DNA of 64,000 nucleotides from Methylibium petroleiphilum PM1 (lineage in GTDB: Bacteria; Pseudomonadota; Gammaproteobacteria; Burkholderiales; Burkholderiaceae_C). Shown here piece after piece: positions 31,492-39,562 of this stretch. A program made the position numbers and the translations under genes. Within the stretch, counting starts at the first letter, position 1. The number at the start of each line of letters is the position of its first letter. Under the pieces are notes generated by a model, which was not told the origin of the DNA, did not search any database, and was given only the letters and a program-made list of their open reading frames with translations. The stretch lies in contig NC_008825.1 in assembly GCF_000015725.1 (NCBI RefSeq), forward strand, positions 2,914,001 to 2,978,000, in the 5' to 3' direction.

Positions 31492-32598
31492 ATGAACCAG
31501 CACCGGATTCCTGTCTACCGCCCAGATCTCAGCGGGAACGTCAAAGCCTATGTCAACGAGTGCATCGACTCGTCGTGGATCTCCTCGCGCGGCCGCTTCG
31601 TCGGAGAGTTCGAGTCCGCGTTCGCGGCGTACATCGGGGTCGAGCACGCCGCCTCCGTCTGCAACGGCACGGTCGCCCTGCATCTGGCGCTGCTGGCGCT
31701 GGGCATCGGACCGGGCGACGAGGTCATCGTTCCCACGCTCACCTACATCGCGCCCGTCAATGCCATCTCGTACACCGGCGCCACGCCCGTCTTCGTGGAT
31801 TCGCTGCGCAGCAGCTGGCAGATGGACCCGGAGGACGTGCGGCGCCACATCACGCCGCGCACACGCGCGATCCTCGCGGTCCATCTCTACGGTCAGACCT
31901 GCGACATGGCCGCGCTGGCCGCGATCGCGCGCGAGCACCGCCTGTTCCTCGTGGAAGACTGCGCGGAGGCCTTCGGATCGACGTACGCGGGCCGGCATGC
32001 CGGGACCTTCGGCGACATCGCCACGTTCAGCTTCTTCGGAAACAAGACCATCACGACCGGCGAAGGCGGCATGGTCGTCACCAATGACAAGACCCTGAAC
32101 GAACGCGCGCGCCACTTCAAGGGCCAGGGTCTGGCCGCGCACCGCGAGTACTGGCACGACGTGGTCGGCTACAACTACCGCATGACGAACATCGCCGCGG
32201 CCATCGGCCTCGCGCAACTCGAGCGGGCCGACGAGATCATCGCGCGCAAGCGGGATCTGGCCCAGCAGTACGCGCGTCGCCTCGCCGGCCTGCCGATCGA
32301 GCTCCACGCCGAGGCGCCCGACACGCAGCACAGCTACTGGATGGTGTCGATCCTGACCGAGCGCGCCGAAGCGCGTGAGCCGCTGCGTGCGGCTCTGGCC
32401 GAAGCGGGCATCGAGACCCGCCCCCTGTTCTATCCAGTGCACACGATGCCGATGTATGCCCGCAGCTACCGCAAGCACCCGGTGGCGGAGGACCTGGCAT
32501 GGCGCGGCATCAACCTGCCGAGCTGGCCCGGCCTGAGCGGCGAACAGATCGACCACATCGCCCACTCGATCGCAAGCTTCTGCTCCAGGTCGGCATGA
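31492..32598 (+). CDS. DegT/DnrJ/EryC1 sugar aminotransferase (perosamine-synthase-like)
   Basis: 368-residue PLP enzyme that transaminates a nucleotide 4-keto-6-deoxysugar. The PLP Lys is in FSFFGNKTITTGEGGMV near residue 185; other family blocks are SSWISSRGRFVGEFE, VCNGTVALHLALLALGIGPGDEVIVP and LVEDCAEAFGSTY. The pattern is closest, from memory, to GDP-perosamine synthases (PerA/RfbE), but UDP-sugar aminotransferases such as PglE are related. The start ATG 31492 follows the previous gene after 52 bp. It overlaps the acetyltransferase gene by four bases, implying a two-step synthesis of an N-acetylated amino sugar. Confidence 0.9.
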   Translation: MNQHRIPVYRPDLSGNVKAYVNECIDSSWISSRGRFVGEFESAFAAYIGVEHAASVCNGTVALHLALLALGIGPGDEVIVPTLTYIAPVNAISYTGATPVFVDSLRSSWQMDPEDVRRHITPRTRAILAVHLYGQTCDMAALAAIAREHRLFLVEDCAEAFGSTYAGRHAGTFGDIATFSFFGNKTITTGEGGMVVTNDKTLNERARHFKGQGLAAHREYWHDVVGYNYRMTNIAAAIGLAQLERADEIIARKRDLAQQYARRLAGLPIELHAEAPDTQHSYWMVSILTERAEAREPLRAALAEAGIETRPLFYPVHTMPMYARSYRKHPVAEDLAWRGINLPSWPGLSGEQIDHIAHSIASFCSRSA

Positions 32599-33242
32599 GC
32601 TCGCGTCTGTACATCGTCGGCACGGGGGGCTACGCAAAAGAGGTCGCCCAGCTCGCGCACGCCGTGATGCAGGCCACTGGTTCGTGGACGGAGATCGCCT
32701 TCCTCGGAGAAGACGAGGCCGGTGCGAGCACGGCCATGCCGTTCGGCAAGGTCGTCGGGACCGACGCGCTCCTGCTCGATGCCCGGCACGACCTGGACGT
32801 CGTGATCGGCATCGGCTCGCCGCGAATCCGCCAAGCGCTGGCGACGCGGCTGTCGAAACTGAGCCACCTTCGCTTCCCGAACCTGTTCCATCCCCGCATG
32901 ACGGTCAGCCTCGAGTACCTGAGGTGCGGCGTGGGCAACCTGTTCCATGCCGGCAGCGCGGTGGAATGCGATGTCGTTGTCGGTGATTTCAATGTCTTCA
33001 ACCTCAACACCACGGTCGGTCACGACTCGGTCATCGGTTCCTGCAACGTGTTCAACCCCGGATGCAATGTGTCCGGGAACGTCAGGATGGGCGACGGCTG
33101 CCTGGCCGGCACCGGATGCCAGGTGCTGGAGAAGCTGAGCGTGGCGTCCAGGACCACCCTGGGCGCCGGCGCGGTCCTGGTCCGGTCGATCGACGTGGAG
33201 GACGGCGTCTATGTCGGCGTTCCCGCCCGGCGACGGCGATGA
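32595..33242 (+). CDS. Sugar O/N-acyltransferase, PglD/PerB type
   Basis: 215 residues. An N-terminal Rossmann-like PglD_N domain (LYIVGTGGYAKEVAQLAHAV; VVIGIGSPRIRQAL) binds the nucleotide sugar. The C-terminal left-handed beta helix is built from hexapeptide repeats (about 100-200: VECDVVVGDFNVFN, TTVGHDSVIGSCNVFNPG, VRMGDGCLAGTG) and uses acetyl-CoA. A catalytic His is likely in the VGHDS segment. It overlaps the aminotransferase, so it presumably N-acetylates that enzyme's 4-amino sugar product. Start ATG 32595 is decided by the ATGA overlap. Confidence 0.88.
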   Translation: MSSRLYIVGTGGYAKEVAQLAHAVMQATGSWTEIAFLGEDEAGASTAMPFGKVVGTDALLLDARHDLDVVIGIGSPRIRQALATRLSKLSHLRFPNLFHPRMTVSLEYLRCGVGNLFHAGSAVECDVVVGDFNVFNLNTTVGHDSVIGSCNVFNPGCNVSGNVRMGDGCLAGTGCQVLEKLSVASRTTLGAGAVLVRSIDVEDGVYVGVPARRRR

Positions 33243-33288
33243 GTCCGTTCACCGCCGCACCGGCCGCCGCGCGACGGCTGCGTGACCC

Positions 33289-34512
33289 ATGCTGAAGCTG
33301 GGTCTGCTCGGTCATGGCTTCGTTCGGTGGACGGGCGGCCAGGACTTCCTCAGGCTGGTCACGGCCAGCCTGGCGGCCACCGGGGAGCCGATGGAGTTGC
33401 ACGCGCTGCTGCCCGAGCCACGGCGCCGCTTCCACGAACGCGGCTGGGCCGGTGCCCTGTGGCGAAGCAGCCGCCAATGGCTGGGTCACCCGCTGCCCGC
33501 ACCAGCATCGCCCGCCGGCGAGCCCATGGAACGGATCTTCTCCGGCCACGGTATCGATGTGCATGTGCACCGCATCGAGGCCGGGCACGCCGCCATCGCA
33601 CGAGCCTCGGAACGGCTCGGCCTGCAGGCCCTGCTGCCGGCCGATTCGGCGCTCAAGCCGGTGGTGCGAGTCCCCTGGGTCGGCTACATCTACGACTTCC
33701 AGCACCGCCATCTTCCGCAGTACTTCACGCCGGACGAATCGGCCTCGCGCGACCGACGCTTCCGGTCCACGCTGTCACGTGCATCGAGCGTCATCGTCAA
33801 CGCGAGAGACGTCGCCGCGGACATCGAGCGCTTCTGTCCTGGACATGCTGCGCGGGTGTTCCCCCTGCCGTTCGGGGCCGCGCCCGCCGCCCACTGGTTC
33901 GCGCTCGATTCGGGCGCGATGCGATCCCGGTATGGCATCGCCGGCGCCTACTTCATCATCAGCAGCCAGTTCTGGAAGCACAAGGATCACTTGACCGCGT
34001 TCCGTGCCTACGCCGAGGTGGCGAAGGACCACCCTGGACTGACGCTCGTCTGCACCGGTTCGACGGAAGATCACCGGGATCCCGCGTACTTCCCGGGCCT
34101 GCTGCAGTCGCTCGCATCGCTGGGCATCAGCGAGCGGGTGCAGATACTCGGGCTGATCCCCAAGGACGACCAGATCGCGCTGCTCAAGGACGCGGTGGCG
34201 GTGATCCAGCCAACGCGCTTCGAAGGCGGACCCGGCGGCGGTGCGGTGTACGACGCCGTGGCCCTCGGCGTGCGTTCGATCCTCTCCGACATCCCGGTCA
34301 ACCTCGAGATTGCCGAGGAACGGGTCAGCTACTTCCCGGCCGGCGACGCGGCGACGCTGGCCGATCGCATGCGCGCCGCCCTCGCGGCGCCGCACGTCTG
34401 CCCCTCGGCGCAGCATCTTGTCGAGAGCGGACAGAAGCGCCGACGCCTGTGCGGGTCGACCCTTCTGGAATCCATCGAATTCGCGCGGCGGCAGCAGAGC
34501 CGCCGGGCCTAG
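33289..34512 (+). CDS. GT4-like glycosyltransferase
   Basis: 407 residues, GT-B fold. The donor-binding half has FIISSQFWKHKDHLTAFRAYAEV near residue 225, LTLVCTGSTEDHRDP, VQILGLIPKDDQIALLKDAVAVIQPTRFEGGPGGG (phosphate/nucleotide-binding region) and DAVALGVRSILSDIPVNLEIA. The N-terminal half is more variable. It has no signal peptide and acts at the cytoplasmic membrane face on a lipid-linked glycan. Specificity is unknown. It begins 46 bp after the acetyltransferase and continues the same transcription unit. Confidence 0.83.
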   Translation: MLKLGLLGHGFVRWTGGQDFLRLVTASLAATGEPMELHALLPEPRRRFHERGWAGALWRSSRQWLGHPLPAPASPAGEPMERIFSGHGIDVHVHRIEAGHAAIARASERLGLQALLPADSALKPVVRVPWVGYIYDFQHRHLPQYFTPDESASRDRRFRSTLSRASSVIVNARDVAADIERFCPGHAARVFPLPFGAAPAAHWFALDSGAMRSRYGIAGAYFIISSQFWKHKDHLTAFRAYAEVAKDHPGLTLVCTGSTEDHRDPAYFPGLLQSLASLGISERVQILGLIPKDDQIALLKDAVAVIQPTRFEGGPGGGAVYDAVALGVRSILSDIPVNLEIAEERVSYFPAGDAATLADRMRAALAAPHVCPSAQHLVESGQKRRRLCGSTLLESIEFARRQQSRRA

Positions 34513-34523
34513 GCTGAGAGACC

Positions 34524-35513
34524 ATGACTTCCCGTCCGGAGCTACCCGCTCGGCTGACCCCCGCACGGCTGCCGCCCCACTGGCCCGGCATCGCGATCCC
34601 GTCGGCCGCCGCTCGCCCCGCGGACCCGCCGCGCATCACCGTCGTCACACCCTCCTACAACCAGGCCGCCTTCCTCGAATCCACCATCCGCTCGGTACTG
34701 GAGCAGGGTTATCCGGCGCTCGACTACCACGTGATCGACGGCGGCAGCACCGACGGTTCGGTCGACATCCTGCGGCACTACGCACCGTGGCTGACCAGTT
34801 GGGTGACAGAGCGCGACCGTGGCCAGGTCGATGCCCTCCTCAAGGGCCTGGCCCGCGCCGACGGCGAGTGGTTCAACTGGATCAACTCCGACGACCTGCT
34901 GGCCCCCGGCGCGCTGTGGGAGGTGGCCCGCGTGCGCGACTCCGACCTGTTCGGCGGCTGCACGCAGAACTTCAGCGAGCACCGGCTCGACCGCCTGCGC
35001 GCCAGCCGCGCACTGACGGCACGCGACCTGGTGCGCCTGCCGATCGAGTCGCGCACGCGCTGGCACCAGCCGGGCATCTGGTACCGCACCGCGGCGCTGC
35101 GCGAGACTGGCATCGACGCGACGCTGCACTACCGCTTCGATCTCGACCTGTTGATCCGCTACACGCAGCGCTTTCCGCGCGTGCAGTACAGCGATCGCAC
35201 GCTGGCGTGGTTCCGGCTGCACGGCGCCTCCAAGTCGCTCGCCGATGCCGAGCGCTTCAGTGACGAGCACCAGGCGCTGCTGACGCGCCTGCTCGACGAC
35301 TCGGCCCTGCAGACCCTGCACGCGGACGCCCGCGCCGCCCTCGCGGCGCTGCAGTGGCGCAAGACGCTGCGTGCGCTGCAGGACGACCACTCGCGCCCCC
35401 GGGCGTCCCGCCTGCTGGCGCTGTGGCGGGCGGCGCGGCAGGTGCCTGGGGCCTGGCGCATCAACGCCACCTATGACACGCTGGGCCGCCTGCTGCGGCC
35501 ACGCCGCCGCTAG
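34524..35513 (+). CDS. GT2 glycosyltransferase
   Basis: 329 residues, GT-A fold family 2. ITVVTPSYNQAAFLESTIRSVLEQGYP begins the catalytic domain near residue 38, then YHVIDGGSTDGSVDIL and the metal-binding DxD-like NSDD in WFNWINSDDLLAPGAL. The later WHQPGIWYRTAALRETG and FDLDLLIRYTQRFP match bacterial exopolysaccharide GT2s of the WcaA type. Charged C-terminal helices probably contact the membrane. Its stop overlaps the stop of the convergent minus-strand gene by four bases. It is the last plus-strand gene of the LPS block. Confidence 0.86.
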   Translation: MTSRPELPARLTPARLPPHWPGIAIPSAAARPADPPRITVVTPSYNQAAFLESTIRSVLEQGYPALDYHVIDGGSTDGSVDILRHYAPWLTSWVTERDRGQVDALLKGLARADGEWFNWINSDDLLAPGALWEVARVRDSDLFGGCTQNFSEHRLDRLRASRALTARDLVRLPIESRTRWHQPGIWYRTAALRETGIDATLHYRFDLDLLIRYTQRFPRVQYSDRTLAWFRLHGASKSLADAERFSDEHQALLTRLLDDSALQTLHADARAALAALQWRKTLRALQDDHSRPRASRLLALWRAARQVPGAWRINATYDTLGRLLRPRRR

Positions 35514-36436
35514 AGCCGGGCCGCGGCCTGCTGCAGCCGTTGCCGGATCAGCGGCACCAGCGGTTCGACGGGCCAGCGGCGGCTGGCCTGCAGCAGCACG
35601 AAGCGCGCGGCCGGATCGGCAAACGCCGCTTCGACCAGCGCGGCGGCCTGGTCACGCTGCTGCTGCGTGATCACGAAGCGGGTCGCGGTGTTCGCCAAAC
35701 TCTCGAAATGGTGGCGGCCCCGCTCGATGAACTGCGCGTAGGCACCGTAGAGCGTAAACTCCGACAGCTCGCCGGGCCGCTGGCCCAGCAGGCTGCGCCA
35801 CCAAGGGCGCCCGCCATGCACCTGGGCCAGGTGGGCGTGCAGACCGCGCGCGGTGTCGCGATGGAACACGAACGGCCAGGCCACGAAGTTCACCGGGCGC
35901 ACCGTCTCGGCCGGCAGCGCCAACATGCGCGCGGCGGCTTCGGCCCAGTGCGCGAAGGTGGGCTGGTGCTCGATCATCAACGCGGCCCGGTCGTCGTGCA
36001 GGTAGTGCTCGGCGCGCAGCGGCACGGTGGGCAGCACGTCGGAGTCGAGCGCCACGTAGGCCGTGTGCGGCCCGATCGCCGGCACGGCGAGCTTGACGAT
36101 CTGCTGCACGTGCCATCCATCGCTCGCCGCGTCCGGAAACCAGCCGAAGCGCTTGGCCAGGCTGCGGCGCAGCTTGCGGTAGCCGTCGGGCCAGCCCGAC
36201 AGGCGCCGTCGCGTGGCCTCGACCTCGGCGGGCAGCACCTCGGCCGACGCGATCCACTCGACCCGAGAGGCGCCCAGCGCGTTGCGGAACAGTGGCAGGT
36301 CCTCGGTCTGCACCACCGCGAGGTGCGGCCAGTCGCAGCCGAAGGCCTCGAGCGCCTCGCGCAGCAGGCCGAAGCGCTGCAGGTCGGCGCGGTAGGTCGG
36401 CGTCAGCAGCGCGACGCGCGGCGGCGCCTTCATCAT
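35510..36436 (-). CDS. DUF6492-like putative glycosyltransferase
   Basis: 308 residues, start at the first of two adjacent ATG codons (36436). It resembles the DUF6492 family found in glycan clusters: ALLTPTYRADLQRFGLLREAL at the N-terminus, HLAVVQTEDLPLFRN, then WHVQQIVKLAVPAI and TAYVALDSDVLPTVPL, whose DSD resembles a GT-A metal-binding DxD. LSEFTLYGAYAQF lies near residue 225. I infer a glycosyltransferase acting on a lipid-linked glycan; there is no activity evidence. The start overlaps the stop of the upstream WaaE-like gene by four bases, so the pair is coupled. Confidence 0.68.
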   Translation of the reverse strand: MMKAPPRVALLTPTYRADLQRFGLLREALEAFGCDWPHLAVVQTEDLPLFRNALGASRVEWIASAEVLPAEVEATRRRLSGWPDGYRKLRRSLAKRFGWFPDAASDGWHVQQIVKLAVPAIGPHTAYVALDSDVLPTVPLRAEHYLHDDRAALMIEHQPTFAHWAEAAARMLALPAETVRPVNFVAWPFVFHRDTARGLHAHLAQVHGGRPWWRSLLGQRPGELSEFTLYGAYAQFIERGRHHFESLANTATRFVITQQQRDQAAALVEAAFADPAARFVLLQASRRWPVEPLVPLIRQRLQQAAARL

Positions 36437-37242
36437 GGCGCCGGCGGCGGCGTGCTCGGCGGCGTTGCCGCATCCGCCTCCAGGGCCCACAGCGCCGCGT
36501 ACTTGTGGAACGCGTACTGCCCCAGGATCACGGCCATCAGGAAGCCCCGGCTGCCGTCGAGGAAGCCGCCGCGCAGCAGATACTGCTGCAGGAAGTCGGT
36601 CCCGAAGCGCAGCGCCGCATACGCCAGGTTGCCGCGGTGGCCCTTGGCGAACTTCTGTCCGGCGAGCAGGCAGCCGTACTTCAGGTGCTTCTCCTGCACG
36701 TGCTGGTAGCTGCGCCACGAGTAGTGCTCCAGCGGCGCCTTCAGCACGCGGTCCTTGCGGCGCGGCATCAGCAGCGACTCGTGCACCTGGTGGTCGCGGT
36801 AGCGAACGCCTTCGCGCAGGAAGAGCTTGGCCTGCGGCGAGGTGTAGCGGCCGTGCTTCAGCGGACGGCCGAAGAAGTAGGTCTTCCACGGCATCTTCAG
36901 CACGGTGAAGTCGCGCTCCGGCTCGTCGAGCACGCGGTCGATCTCGTCGCGCAGTTCGGGCGTCACCACCTCGTCGGCATCGATCGACAGCACCCACTCG
37001 CCGCTGCAGTGGTCGAGCGCGCGGTTGCGCTGCGGGCCATAGCCCGGCCAGTCGGTGACCCAGAGCTTGTCGGTGTAGCGTCGCACGATGTCGGTCGTGC
37101 CGTCGGTGCTGCCGCTGTCGAGCACGACGATCTCGCTCGCCCAGCCAGCCACCGACTGCAGGCAGGCCTCGACCCGGTCGGCCTCGTCGCGGACGATCAT
37201 CATGACCGAGAGGGTCGTGCGGCGGCTGGAACGGGGCAGCAT
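36433..37242 (-). CDS. GT2 glycosyltransferase, WaaE/KdtX-like
   Basis: 269 residues. LSVMMIVRDEADRVEACLQSV starts the GT-A domain; VVLDSGSTDGTTDI and the DxD-type WVLSIDADEVVTPEL complete the donor site. FTVLKMPWKTYFFGRPLKH, RDHQVHESLL and LAGQKFAKGHRGNLAYAALRFGTDF (read in parts) are typical of the WaaE/KdtX core-glycosyltransferase group that adds glucose to inner-core heptose. Start ATG 37242 is chosen because the protein begins immediately before the GT2 domain. It is divergent from the alpha/beta hydrolase gene and coupled to the DUF6492-like gene. Confidence 0.87.
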   Translation of the reverse strand: MLPRSSRRTTLSVMMIVRDEADRVEACLQSVAGWASEIVVLDSGSTDGTTDIVRRYTDKLWVTDWPGYGPQRNRALDHCSGEWVLSIDADEVVTPELRDEIDRVLDEPERDFTVLKMPWKTYFFGRPLKHGRYTSPQAKLFLREGVRYRDHQVHESLLMPRRKDRVLKAPLEHYSWRSYQHVQEKHLKYGCLLAGQKFAKGHRGNLAYAALRFGTDFLQQYLLRGGFLDGSRGFLMAVILGQYAFHKYAALWALEADAATPPSTPPPAP

Positions 37243-37340
37243 GGCGGGGGCGGAGTCGCGTCGGCCCGGATGATAGGCGCTCGTGCCGCCGCGAGCGGCT
37301 GTGCGCAGCACCCGCGCGCAACACGAGCTACCCTCCGCGC

Positions 37341-38279
37341 ATGACCTCGCCCTCCTCGTCGACCGCTCCCGGCCTGCGCCCGTCCCGCGTTCTCCACGTG
37401 CCGGTTCGCGGCCTGCATTACCAGGTGCATGCCTGGGGCGATGCCTCGCTCGTCGCACCCGACCGCCCGCCGCTGATGCTGCTGCACGGCTGGATGGACG
37501 TCGGAGCGTCCTTCCAGTTCCTGGTCGACGCGCTCGCCACACCGCGCCTCGTGCTCGCGCCCGATTGGCGCGGCTTCGGCGGCAGCGTGGCGCCGCCGGG
37601 CACCGACAGCTACTGGTTCGCCGACTACCTGGCCGACCTGGACGCGCTGCTCGATCACTTCGCCCCCGATCAGCCGGTCGACCTGCTGGGCCACAGCATG
37701 GGCGGCAACATCGTGATGCTCTATGCCGGCGTGCGGCCCGCGCGCATCCGCCGACTGATCAATCTCGAGGGTTTCGGCATGCCGCGCAGCGCGCCGGCCC
37801 AGGCGCCCGGCCGTTACGCGAAATGGCTCGACGAACTGAAGGCGCCGCAGAGCCTGCGCGACTACGCCAGCCTCGACGAGGTCGCGCACCGGCTGCGCCA
37901 GAACAACCCGCGGCTCACCGCGGAACGCGCCTCCTGGCTGGCGCCGCACTGGGCGCGCCAGACGGCAGCAGGACGCTGGGAGATCCAGGGAGACCCGGCG
38001 CACAAGCGCAGCAACCCGCTGCTCTACCGCGTCGACGAAGTGCTGGCCTGCTGGGCGCGCATCACGGCGCCACTGCTGTGGGTGGAGGGGCGGCAGACCG
38101 ACGTGTCCAAGTGGTGGGGCAACAGCTACCCGCGCAGCGATTTCGAGGAGCGCCTGGCCTCGATCGCCTCCACCGTGTCGATCGAACGCGTGATGCTGGA
38201 AGACGCCGGGCACATGCTGCATCACGATCAGCCGGAGCATCTGTCGGAGCACATCGAGCGTTTCCTGTCGGGGCCGTGA
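37341..38279 (+). CDS. Alpha/beta-fold hydrolase
   Basis: 312 residues, soluble. The nucleophile elbow GHSMGGN is near residue 118, the oxyanion segment LLHGWMDVGASFQF near residue 48, and the catalytic His in LEDAGHMLHHDQPEHL near residue 285. LVLAPDWRGFGGS and DLDALLDHFAPDQPVDLLGHS are typical of class I hydrolases. An acid residue probably lies near the WVEGRQTDV loop. Substrate unknown; esterase or haloalkane-dehalogenase-like folds are possible but no Asp nucleophile is present. A TACCCT six bases before the ATG at 37341 fits the leaderless pattern seen elsewhere. Confidence 0.88.
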   Translation: MTSPSSSTAPGLRPSRVLHVPVRGLHYQVHAWGDASLVAPDRPPLMLLHGWMDVGASFQFLVDALATPRLVLAPDWRGFGGSVAPPGTDSYWFADYLADLDALLDHFAPDQPVDLLGHSMGGNIVMLYAGVRPARIRRLINLEGFGMPRSAPAQAPGRYAKWLDELKAPQSLRDYASLDEVAHRLRQNNPRLTAERASWLAPHWARQTAAGRWEIQGDPAHKRSNPLLYRVDEVLACWARITAPLLWVEGRQTDVSKWWGNSYPRSDFEERLASIASTVSIERVMLEDAGHMLHHDQPEHLSEHIERFLSGP

Positions 38280-38410
38280 GTCGCCTGCGGGGCGGTGGAG
38301 CGCGTGCCGCGATGGCACCCGCCCTCATCCTCGCCCGCTCCGGGGCAGCATGAGAAAATCCACGGATCAGCGGCCGTCAGCCGCCGCTCTCCGAACACGA
38401 AGGAATCCCC

Positions 38411-39515
38411 ATGGACATCGAACACATCAACGCCCTCGGCAACCAACTTGCTGACCTGCGCGAGCGCACGGCCCAGCTCCGGGGGTATCTTTGACTACGA
38501 TGAAAAGTCGCGCCGCCTGAGCGAGGTCAACGCCGCGCTCGAGGATCCGACGGTCTGGAACGACCCGAAGAACGCCCAGGCCCTGGGACGGGAGAAGAAG
38601 TCGCTCGAGACGGTGGTCGACACCATCGCGTCGCTGGAGCGCAACCTCGCCGACAACGCCGAGCTCTACGAGATGAGCAAGGAAGAAGGCGACGAGGACG
38701 GCCTGCGCGCCATCGAGGCCGAGACGCTGGGGTTGGCCGCGCAGGTGGAGCAGCTCGAGTTCCGCCGCATGTTCAGCAACCCCGCCGACCCGAGCAACTG
38801 CTTCATCGACATCCAGGCCGGCGCCGGCGGCACCGAGGCGTGCGACTGGGCCAGCATGCTGCTGCGCCAGTACCTCAAGTACTGCGAACGCAAGGGCTTC
38901 AAGGCCACCATCGAGGACGAGACCGAGGGCGACACTGCCGGCATCAAGAGCGCGACGATCAAGGTCGAGGGCGACTACGCCTTCGGCCACCTGCGCACCG
39001 AGACCGGCGTGCACCGCCTGGTGCGCAAGAGCCCGTTCGATTCCTCGGGCGGGCGCCACACCAGCTTCGCGTCGCTGTTCGTCTACCCGGAGGTCGACGA
39101 CTCGATCGAGATCGAGATCAACCCGGCCGACGTGCGCACCGACACCTTCCGCGCCAGCGGTGCGGGTGGCCAGCACATCAACAAGACCGACTCGGCGGTG
39201 CGGTTGACGCACATCCCGACCGGCATCGTCGTGCAGTGCCAGGACGGCCGCAGCCAGCACAGCAACCGCGACGTGGCGTGGAAGCGGCTGCGTTCGCGCC
39301 TCTACGACCACGAGATGCGCAAGCGCCAGGAAGAGCAGCAGAAGCTGGAAGACACCAAGACCGACGTCGGCTGGGGCCACCAGATCCGCTCCTACGTGCT
39401 GGACAACAGCCGCATCAAGGACCTGCGCACCAACGTCGAGATCTCCAACACGCAGAAGGTGCTCGATGGCGACCTGGACGCCTTCATCGAGGCCAGCCTG
39501 AAGCAGGGCGTCTGA
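38411..39515 (+). CDS. prfB: Peptide chain release factor 2 (programmed +1 frameshift)
   Basis: RF2, which recognises UGA and UAA and triggers peptide release. The gene is read as 38411-38491, then 38493-39515, giving about 367 residues (E. coli 365). The zero frame has 27 codons and stops at TGA 38492-38494, exactly where RF2 autoregulates. Family motifs follow: the SPF tripeptide in [12 protein letters not shown], and GGQ in [16 protein letters not shown], which reaches the peptidyl-transferase centre. Translation starts at ATG 38411, preceded by AAGGA. Expression falls when RF2 is abundant, because UGA is then read as stop rather than skipped. Confidence 0.97.
38481..38495 (+). promoter_or_regulatory. 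prfB +1 frameshift signal
   Basis: GGGGGTATCTTTGAC matches the E. coli prfB frameshift site base for base. The GGGGG acts as an internal Shine-Dalgarno just upstream, CTT is the slippery codon and TGA the weak in-frame stop. The peptidyl-tRNA slips +1 and the next codon read is GAC at 38493. Confidence 0.95.
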
Positions 39516-39562
39516 GCCCCACCCCGCTCGACCCCCACGAAGTTCCCCTGGAGACACCGCAC

